A stretch of DNA of 64,000 bases from Gerris lacustris (lineage: Eukaryota; Arthropoda; Insecta; Hemiptera; Gerridae). A model generated the notes under the pieces. The model was given only the letters and a program-made list of their open reading frames with translations, did not search any database and had not been told where the DNA came from. Shown piece after piece: positions 55,466-64,000 of this stretch (position 1 is the stretch's first letter; each line of letters starts with the position of its first letter). Made by a program: the position numbers and the translations under genes. The DNA lies in contig OX578282.1 of NCBI GenBank assembly GCA_951217055.1, forward strand, positions 27,247,657-27,311,656, given 5' to 3'.

Positions 55466-56746
55466 ATAAGGATGCCATATCTTGCAGCGCAGTGATTTGT
55501 TAAGTTTCGCCCAACAAGTTTTCTAAGATAGTTTTATTTTTGTGATTATTTAACTGGAAAATTTAGTTAATATTGTAGCGTCTAATCAGGCTTAGCAAAT
55601 TTTATAAACCAATAAAATTTTTAAAACAGCATACATAAAATATTCATAGCTAGTGCATTAATTAATTATTAGCATTAAGGACGCACTTAAAATATGCTTC
55701 TTCGATTAACCCAATTTTGAAAAAAATATGTTAAACGAAAATAAATATAATAAATTTCTTTACTTGTTAATTATTATTTATCTTTAAATATAGTACATTT
55801 CAAAATATATTTAATATCGCCATTCTATTAAATTCATCTTTAGTTAGATAAACTAACAACAATCGCTCATACAATAGATGTATATAATAAATATATGGAG
55901 CAGATATTTTATTTATTTTTTATTTTTTATTTTTTTTTTTTTTTACCAAATCTACTTTCTCTGAACTAGACTAATGTTTTCATTGTGTGCCTATAGTTAT
56001 CTAAGTTTTTTTTTGTTTTTTTTTCAGGCCTAAAAAAAGTAATAAATGTGTTTAGAAGTCATGAAATGTTGTCATTATCAAATAGTAGTATGAATTACAT
56101 TAACCATTATCAATGTATATTGTCATATGACGTGATACAAGAATATAAACAAAACGGATTGAGTCCGACAAGCCTAATGATGTTCTCGTCTCTGAGAACA
56201 CGCCCTTTGCTCCATTTACTTATTGTTCTCGTTCTTCGTTTTCCTTTATTAAGATTGCTCTTTTTATGCCATTGTATATTTATTTACTAAAAAGGACGGT
56301 ACACTTAGTACATTTGATAATGTTTTGCTAATTCATACGTACACACTGTATGTAATTATGTTTTTTGTTCATTTAGTAATGCAATTCTTTTTAAACGATG
56401 ATGATTTATCTTGAACTTTTTCCTTTTTCATCTTTAATTTTACAAGTATTAGATATGCTAAGGCACTGTTTGCTAAAAATATTTTCTTATTTAATAGTAA
56501 TAGAACACACCTATGAATGAGGACAAACTGGTCAAATTACTTGCAATATATAGTTGTTTTACAATGTTTACAAATTGAAGCGTTGGAAAACGGATTTCTT
56601 TGCCTTCAGTCTCTTTTTTGGGGCACATCTCTCAATTTGTGACTTTGCCACCAGGAAAAGTGTTCCAATTTGTGTGCCATATAGCTTCCTCATTTCCAAA
56701 CAAGCCGTGTGCAAAAGCACTGAAGTATAAAATAAAGTGGGATATA
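55466..56746. other. AT-rich stretch without genes
   Basis: T-runs near 55922-55944. A 'tgtgccatatagcttcctc' string (56673-56691) resembles the distal end of family A. Confidence 0.45.
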
Positions 56747-57143
56747 CAGGGTGTCCCAGCTAATATGGTACAGGGAAATATCTCCGGCACCATGATAGAT
56801 AGAAAGATGCGGTTTTCAGGGTTCGATAATGGCTATAAATGCCGTCTGGAGAGCACTGAAACTCCTAAAATTGACACTTTAAGTCCATTTTACAACTAAA
56901 CTAATGGATTTAGGAAACAAATTCCAGATACAAGGAGTTTCAGTGAGAAAATTCTTATTTTTAGCCATAGAATCCAAATCTAGTCTAAAACGATAAAGCT
57001 TCCTATTTCATTTTTTTAATTATGTAAACTGTACACACTTTTACTGAACATAGAAATTGTTCAGTATTTGTTCTGGAAGCGCATTTATAGCCATTATCGA
57101 ACCCTGAATATTTTTCTGTTCAATATTAGTGTGTCCTAGCACT
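56747..57143. mobile_element. Foldback element with GGGTGTCCCAGC-type end
   Basis: TTCAGGGTTCGATAATGGCT (56815 on, 28 bp to AAATGC) is repeated inverted at 57081-57108 without mismatch. A second inverted pair, CACTGAAACTCCT and AGGAGTTTCAGTG (near 56857 and 56934), lies inside. The left end CAGGGTGTCCCAGCTAATAT has a weaker partner at the right end (CTAGGACACACTAATAT on the minus strand). The frame 56600-56899 runs into it and is unsupported. Confidence 0.65.
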
Positions 57144-60109
57144 GAATTTTGAAAAATAGGTGTTTCTCAAACCTTAGGAAACTGCTGCCCAGCGTTTGCT
57201 CGTCTTAGATAGCAAACCTTTGTAATGCCAATTGTTCCCTTAGAAGAGTTGAAAGGACTGCCTCTGTCTGTCAGTCTGTTCAGAATATAGAAGGACAAGC
57301 GAGAGAATTTTCTAACCTCGAGGTCCTTAACCCCCCGGGATGAAAAATAAATTAGGATGTGAGCATTAGAAAAGTTCTGTGTTAAAAATAAGGAATAATC
57401 CTTTTTAGATATCGGAATATTTTGGTCCTTTTATGTCCTGTAGGCCTGTCACTCAGTCGTCCAACATTTTTGCAAGTTAAGTTAAGATTTAATTAAGATA
57501 CACTCGTCTGCATTATTTTGTTTACATGTATCTCTTCTCTAAACTACAATTACATTATTTTATTTCTCTATTTCAAATCTGGTTTTTAACTTTATTAAAA
57601 GTCAAGTCTTGATGTTTTACTTGTAATTCCTATTTTTACCTCTTTTAACGAGCCTGAATTCTAGAAAATAAGGTGCATTTTATTCAAGAGAAAGAAGAGA
57701 AAAAAAGAGGAAAGCCGAGGAATATTTTCGCAGGATAATTGGATGGAAATGGCCTGGTTGGGGTTTTTACTTCTCCTTTATTGTGAGGGGGTTGTTGAGT
57801 TAAAAGTTTTCCAATCAAACTCGATTAAAAAAAGGAAAAACTAAGCCAAAGTAAAAGTCTGGAATGGTTTGTATTTTATTCACTGATTTTTTTTTTTATC
57901 ATTAATTAATTACTACTCTCTTTTAAATTAAATTAATAATTAAATAAAAAGTATTTTAATTTTTTTTCTTAGATTTTCTTTCAGTTTTTGTTGTTTTATT
58001 ATTACATTGATAGGAGTTGTGTATTTTACCTGCCAAACTTAGGATTTCTTCAGTCTATCCCAAAATCAGTTTGGTTTTTGTTGACTCCAATGGTTGATTA
58101 TACCTATTCAACATAAAAATATAAAACTTAAATTTGTATTATTATTATTATAACAGATAAATTCATGGTTTATAATTTCACCCTGTAAAAATTTAGGTTT
58201 AAGAGTTCCTTTATTTATTTTTTTTTTTTTTTTTTTTTTGAGATAGTGTCCAATTTTAAATAGCAAAGTACTGTCTAGTAAAAGCGGGGATCAACAAATC
58301 AACGATTTTGGGAGTTAGGAGTATGTGCATATACTACTGTTATTATAAATGCTTATCTTAATCTTTATCATTTATGCCTTTCTTCTTGAGCTCTTTTGCC
58401 TTAAAAATATATACTATGATACATTTTGTTTTAAATATTTTATTTAATCTATGTTTCAGGTCAGTTCTGTTTGCATAGAAAAAATTTAATCACCCTTCTT
58501 TAATAAGGTACTGCTTAATTCTATTATTTTTGTAATGTTTCATTCCAGCTTTGAAACAGATAATCGAACGACAAAATCTATTTTCCTAGTCGCCGTTCAT
58601 CTTTAAATTTTATTAAAATTTGTTTTTGTTTTTTAATAAAGGCAGACATAAATCAAAAGTTAACTCGTTAATATCAAGGAAATGTAAGTCTCAAGTTGTC
58701 ATTAAACATTGATTTTGTATCTTAGTTTTGGCTCATCATTTAGTGATCTAAAATACTAAAGGAAGATATGTAAGGTTACATTTGTTTAGGTTTGCCTTGA
58801 TAAATGAGAAACAAGTGCCTTATATAAAAGTATACGAGTAAACCGCGACACATATATGTATTGCAGGTTAGACTACTAGTAATTTTTCCTCTCCTAACTA
58901 TATTGTTTCTACATCGATGTTTTTACATATTAGGTACATACTTTTATGAATTATCAAATGTAACACAAATAATTTTTTTTTTTTTATAACAATATCTAAT
59001 TTAAATATTTACCGATGAAAGGCACATTTTAGTACGATTTCATTAATTATTTAATTATATCATCGTATTAAGATAAAACATGTTAATGAAACTTTTATAT
59101 ACAAAAATTTGATCTGAAATGATCAAAATCTAATGATGAAACAGCTTTGTAATTAATTTCGATGGTATTAATGTGGTTATATATAAATATATACTCCTCT
59201 ACCACCATTTTGCTTTTTAGATTTGTAAGAGACTTAGTTATTTATTGATTTTCACAAAATAATTTAATGAATTTGAATCCTTTGATGGGACTGTCCGAAA
59301 TCCAGCTTGCGCGACCTACTTGTATAGCCTACGACACTTATTTTAGGATTAAGGGAGACAAAAGTCGATGTCAAGGAGGATTTGTAGATTTGTTATAGTA
59401 TTCATATATTTTTATTATATTAGTTCATTTATTTACTGGCCTACTTGATGAAATTAAGTTTGACTCTACTGACTTATATTATATATCTTTTAAACCCAGA
59501 TGTATAAATTAATTAATTTTACTTCAGAGTTATACTCATAACAAAATATTTGAATATGTATTTGGTTTTTATATTAGGTTTCATCATGCTAAAAAATGTT
59601 AGCATTCTTATAAATTTTGAGTTGTCAAATACTGTGTAATCGTGGGCAAGGCAGTCACACAGGATGTGGAGCACATTCAGTTCTATCCATTAAAAAAGTT
59701 GGGTGGGATAGCCTGTCTTTGTAGTATGGTATCCGTGGGTTAATCTCGTGTCTTTAATTTTAAAATTTCTGGTTCTATTATACATACAGGATACTGTTAG
59801 TGTCTCGGTGTGAAACACAGAGCTCTGTTATTAGTCTTATTGTGTTGATATAGTGTTAGTGCTACTGGCTGTCAGGTCTAATTGGATCTCGTTATTCACA
59901 CTGGAAATCAGAGCTCAAATAACAGTTATTAAATATCTTTGCTTTCATCAATCTGACACCCTGATAATTTGTGGTATCCTCTCCTCTAGTTTCCCAACTA
60001 TAAATATAGTTACGATGTATATTTTTACTTGGATTTCTTCACACCCAATAAATTATTATTCTTTTGTTCATTATTATCATTTTATTTATTCTCTATTACA
60101 TATTTTATA
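57144..60109. other. Long AT-rich stretch without genes
   Basis: T-runs at about 58218-58240 and 58973-58985. Near 59640-59690 the minus strand can be read as LNVLHILCDCLAH, weakly like a LINE RNase H tail; too short to call. Confidence 0.45.
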
Positions 60110-60300
60110 AAGGTTTATTAATTTGGGGTAAAGGTTTATTAATTTTTAATCATACTTTATTAAGTAAGCTGTTCAACTATTATTTTAACTACATTGTAAG
60201 TGATTGAAATTTTACTTCAACTATATTGTAAGCTATTGAACTATTAGTTAAACTATATTGTATATTTAACTATATTATAAGTGTTTGAACTACTTATTAC
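60110..60300 (+). repeat. Degenerate short tandem repeats
   Basis: AAAGGTTTATTAATTT occurs twice (60110, 60130). After that come four or five variants of 'aactatattgtaagt.attga'; another variant lies at 60909. Confidence 0.55.
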
Positions 60301-60340
60301 TTTATACTTTTAAGTGCGTTTCCACTCTTCAGTGGTTGCT

Positions 60341-60500
60341 TTGACTACCCAAAGACCAATTTCGATGGTCTTACTTGTCATAATCCTGTAGGTATAAAGT
60401 CTGCATATATAAGGTTGCATTGACTACCCAAAGACCAATTTCGATGGTCTTACTTATCACTATCACCATCCTGTAGGTATATAAAGTCTGCATGTAGACT
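60341..60500 (+). repeat. Tandem duplication, 80-bp unit with hairpin
   Basis: TGACTACCCAAAGACCAATT begins at 60341 and 60421. Each unit carries AAGACCA-(7)-TGGTCTT and ends TAAAGTCTGCAT. Confidence 0.85.
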
Positions 60501-60884
60501 ACACTTTTCCAAGATTTCTGGGGCGTCCTTCTTCCTTCCAGAAGGTGACCATTCCATAACTCAGCAAGGCCACTTTCCTTAGCTCACCTTCTGGCATGGC
60601 CAAACCAGCAAAGTGATCGCCTCTCTATTAGCTTGAAAAAGTTCTCTTGCTGTTTCATGCCACAACTAATTTAATCGTTAGATCTTTACTTCTTTCCAAC
60701 CTGGAAGGGAGCATAGCTCTTTTAAGTCCACCTATTTCAACTGCATTGAACCCTAATATTTTGGTGGTCTGTCAGTGTCCAGATATCAGCTTCATTTGTT
60801 AAAGTGGACTCTGCAATGATATGTAGTATTACGTTCTAAGAGTTCTTGCGGATAGAGTAACTCCATAAAACTCCATTTTATAGA
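60490..60884 (-). pseudogene. LINE reverse-transcriptase C-terminal relic, second copy
   Basis: Homologous to 41495-41890. Minus-strand pieces include EADIWTLTDHQN, FNAVEIGGLKRAMLPSRLER and AMPEGELRKVALL, in the order of the family's C-terminus (AETWTL, FEMRCLRRAMGISRLDR, RMPEDRLPKKAL). Several stops and frame changes. Confidence 0.6.
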
Positions 60885-61282
60885 TTGTTTATAAATTCTA
60901 TTGTTTACTAAACTATGTTGTAAGTGGTTGAACTATATTATTTTACCTTATTCAAACTTAAAATACTTCGAATTTTTTAAACAGCGTCCATAATGTGAAT
61001 CAATAAAATGCTATATTTGTCACTCAATCAGTGTCGAACCATTTTTTAACTCAAAGTATGTATCTTCATATTCAATAATTTTAGAAACACTGATTCGATT
61101 ACACTATCATTACATTTAGCATTTAAAACTATATCATATTTTCAGATGCATAGTGAAAACAGTGTTACTACTCGATATTTTATTTTTATGTGTCAGAAAG
61201 CTAATTAGTTTTTTTTAAAAATATTCGCGTGGTTGGATTACTCTTTCTTTAGGCTTCCTTTAACTAACATTTTTTGTGTATA
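60885..61282. other. AT-rich stretch without genes
   Basis: No feature recognised. Confidence 0.45.
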
Positions 61283-61284
61283 TA

Positions 61285-62327
61285 CAGTAAAACCTGGATA
61301 TAGTGACCACCGAAGGGACCGACCAAAACTGGTCACCTTAGGCAGGTGGTCAACATACCGAAAATGAGTAAAAAAAATTTGCTCATTCTTGATTTTTTAT
61401 AATGTTACATATGTAAAGGGTGAAAAGGAACATTTATGGAATAGTCACACAATCTTTTTTTTTTTAGTTACCCCCCCCCCCCCCCCTGAACCTGAAACCC
61501 CTGGCCCCTGGACCTTTCTGAAATATGGAAAAATAAAATAGTCTCTCCTCGTAAAATTACGTTTTAATAGCCAAAGCAAATATGATTAGATCATATTTTC
61601 GGAAATATGATTAGCTATTTTTTACAATTTATGCAAAAAACAAGGTGAGACATTTATCTTTAAAAAGTTAAAAAAAAAACATGTATTGTACTGATTACTG
61701 TTTAATAGTAAAATCTAAACTTTTTTTAAGGTCATTTCAGTGCAAAATACACAATGCACATGAAAAAACAAAAATTTAAAAATTACTCCTTTTAACTGTT
61801 ACCTTTCTAAATCATACTAAGAACTGAGCTAGAAATAAAATAAAAACAGAAGAGGAGATATTCCAAAGAAATGAGGATGAAGTGAAAAAAAAAATACAGA
61901 GAAATGATGTACTCTATATAGTTAACTCTTAGAACCAGCAAGAATTATTTCATTTGACTGATTTCCTTGATATAAATCCTTCTAATAATTCCTATAAAAA
62001 AAAAAAGTAAAGAGGGTTTTATTGATATTGCAATAACTAGTACTATATTAGTTCTAAGAAAGTAAATTAAAAACTGAAAGTTTCAAAATTCTAATAGGTA
62101 TTCTCACTAATGTTTATTTTTTTTTTTTTACTTTGGTCACTTTAACCGAAATAAGTTTACTTCAAGGGACCAGAAGAAGGTGGTCACTGGTCAATATAGG
62201 CAGATGGTCACAATAAGCAGAAGAAAATGTACAGGAAAGTATTGAATTTCTGAAGGGACTATGAAAAAGTGGTCACATTGACCAGGTGGTCAATATACAC
62301 GGGTGGTCACTTTAGCAGGTTTTACTG
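61285..62327. mobile_element. pogo/Tigger-like non-autonomous transposon (Tc1/mariner superfamily)
   Basis: Inverted ends CAGTAAAACCTGGATATAGT and CAGTAAAACCTGCTAAAGTG, both continuing into GACCACC, are flanked by TA (TATA on each side: 61281-61284 and 62328-62331). The terminal regions are packed with GGTGGTCA/TGACCACC motifs. TA targeting and CAGTNAAACC ends fit the pogo/Tigger branch by family knowledge. The 1043-bp body is AT-rich with a C-run (61471-61486) and no transposase frame. Confidence 0.75.
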
Positions 62328-62845
62328 TATATCCTTTGTATATAGAGAGAAGAGGGTCTATGAGAATGAATGGGCCAATCAAAGTATGAATGAAATATTT
62401 CATACCCTCTAATATTCTTCTATAAGCTATGAGTTCACACGTCCCCAACTCCCTAACCAGGCTAACGTGTTGCTGTGCACAGTAGAAAGCCTATAGAACC
62501 GTATGATGGGGTTCATCAGGCGTATAACTAGTCCGATGTAATGGCGTCGTTAAGCCATCCTTGTGTGTTACGGCTATTTCATTCTCTCTTCCCTTCCTGT
62601 CGCACGTTTTCAACTCAACCGATTGGAAATTGGAAAACTGTCAAAATATATCTACACCTTTACTGTTCATTTTTATTTTTTCTCTTGACCAACGAAAAAT
62701 ATTTCCTGTTACGAACTAAAAGTATAAGACAAGAAATAATCAAACCGAAACATTTTCTTAAACCAAAAGTTGTGGATATACTGTACTTTTGTGTTTGCAG
62801 TTTAAAATGTCAAAATTTGTTTTTGTTTTTAAATTTAAATAGGTA
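62328..62845. other. Stretch without a supported gene
   Basis: A 179-codon frame starts at 62541 (ATG) and runs through into family A copy A7. Its last third is the repeat's translation and the first part has no recognisable domain, so it is likely fortuitous. Confidence 0.45.
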
Positions 62846-63455
62846 TTTTGCTTCCGAGCTTACCGAAGGTAACGGAAGCTACGTGATCGTTCTGAAGAAC
62901 GAAAATATTTTTATCTCCGATTTCAAAAATTCCAAAACTGAAATCCGTTTCAGACATCAGGGAACATTTTTAGTTCCGTGTCTGTCTGTCAGTCTGTCGC
63001 TCAATTTTTGCGAACCAACGTATTATCTTAAAAACTACACGTCCGATTTTAATGAAATGTGTATGGTAGGCCATAATTAACCCATTGTTGGTCCATATAA
63101 GTTTCAACCTGCTGCACCCATTTGTTTCTTGTCAACATGCGCACAAAAATACATTTATTTACACCTATAGCTTTAAAAGTACTTATTTGATTTGTATGAA
63201 ACTTTTATAGCCTATCGAAAGTAACCTGCGGATAGCCCCAGATTAATTTGAGCCGTCTGCTCTCTTTAACTTTTGCTACTTTGATACTTTAATTCATGTA
63301 AATGTAAAGAATCAAAACAATTTTGACAGATTAAAAAAACGAGGGAATCAATTAAAATAATTAGACATATTAATTGCTTGTAAAAGCATAAAATCAATTA
63401 AGTAAGTGATAGGATGCGAGGAAGCTATGTGCCACACCAATTGGCAGTCTATTTT
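62846..63455 (+). repeat. Dispersed repeat family A, copy A7 (most complete)
   Basis: Runs from TTTTGCTTCCGAGCTTACCG to TGTGCCACACCAATTGGCAG. It begins with CTTCCG-TTACC-GAA-GGTAA-CGGAAG (nested stem) and CGTTCTGAAGAACG. CTGT tract and core at about 62980-63065. The far end has a second hairpin, TGCCA..TTGGCA, next to GAAGCTATGTG, echoing GAAGCTACGTG at the start. No terminal inverted repeat. Confidence 0.75.
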
Positions 63456-63484
63456 AATCAATTCAAATTATTAGAATATAATGG

Positions 63485-63730
63485 AATAGCGCTGGCCCGT
63501 TGTAGAGTATTCACCTAAAACCATTTCTATCTAAATCTGGTTCTAATCTGGTTCAATTCGATGTCTAGAGCTGATACATTCATAGCTCCAGAACTGAGTC
63601 GTAGGATTAATATGAGTAGATGCTTAACAATAAATCTTAATACGGTTTCACCTGCTTTTTATGTAATATCTATATCTGAAATATGCCCTGGTAAGTCACC
63701 GATGATGGCCAACTGAGTGGTTGAAACAAG
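63485..63730 (+). repeat. tRNA-like head followed by a family H-like motif
   Basis: TGGCCCGTTGTAGAGTATTC (A-box-like) and CTGGTTCAATTCGA (B-box-like) are about 50 nt apart. A CACCGATGATGGCCAACTGA..GAAAC motif follows at 63697-63730. Possibly a SINE; boundaries unknown. Confidence 0.3.
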
Positions 63731-64000
63731 TTTTTTTAAAGTACCTATTCTCTATTGCGCCGCTTTCTGACACAATTAGCTAATAAAGTTTGTTGATTGA
63801 GTTATATTCACTGTTAAAGAATGCTTACCTAATTAATATTCTACTTTCTACTTCCAAGCCTTTTAAGAGAATGTTTTATAAAATAATATCTTTTAATTTT
63901 CAAAAACATGTTTACTCGGCTATTTAGATGCTTCTTTATATCCAATCCGATCGTTTGATGTTTAATATTTATTTCTTATTGGCTATTAAATATACGATTT
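63731..64000. other. AT-rich end of window
   Basis: No feature recognised. Confidence 0.5.

Noticed and set aside
62541..63080. 179-codon open frame
   Set aside because: Its C-terminal part is the translation of family A, which recurs at 8638-8865 and 14669-14893. It is a read-through into a repeat.

Overview
The window reads as non-coding nuclear DNA of a eukaryote, most likely an arthropod. It is very AT-rich, full of microsatellites and homopolymer runs, and packed with DNA transposons, foldback elements, tRNA-like SINE heads, LINE scraps and one LTR retrotransposon. One repeat (9651-10285) recalls, from memory, a repeat class common in lepidopteran genomes, but I cannot name the order or species. 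I see no convincing host gene, rRNA or functional tRNA. The only long open frames belong to the retrotransposon.

Centrepiece (44.5-52.9 kb). An apparently complete Ty3/Gypsy-type retrotransposon (44628-52233, 7606 bp) lies on the minus strand. It has near-identical LTRs (two substitutions and two indels), a 4-bp GTAG target duplication, an 18-nt primer binding site matching tRNA-Lys(CUU), a polypurine tract, and uninterrupted gag (524 codons) and pro-RT-RNaseH-IN pol (1059 codons). Pol overlaps gag in the -1 frame and there is no room for env. The element sits inside an older relic with about 40-bp terminal inverted repeats (44510-44627 plus 52234-52920), which carries what looks like the N-terminus of a PIF/Harbinger transposase. 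Just upstream lies a decayed LINE reverse-transcriptase tail (44195-44489).

Other mobile DNA. There is a hAT-type deletion derivative with a perfect 8-bp target duplication (5831-6279), a pogo/Tigger-like TA-flanked element (61285-62327) and a SINE-like insertion with a 12-bp target duplication (39748-39998). Foldback elements lie at 3613-4190, 26733-26901 and 56747-57143. MITE-like elements with terminal inverted repeats lie at 13586-13956 and 20999-21382 (one family), 15342-15470 and 31368-31532. Two more LINE relics lie at 41495-41890 and 60490-60880 (minus).

Dispersed unclassified repeats. Family A (at least six long copies plus fragments) starts with a nested hairpin. Families B, C, F, J and K are further dispersed repeats. 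Several of these otherwise different families share one layout: a short CTGT/CTGA tandem tract, then a core close to CCGATTTTAATGAAATTTGG. C and F copies are arranged head-to-head around about 38.05 kb.

Two stretches look like old protein-coding sequence I cannot identify: 28970-29419 (minus, two in-frame stops) and 40802-41158 (minus, one stop, GC-richer than its surroundings). Everything else is AT-rich filler with tandem duplications and simple repeats.
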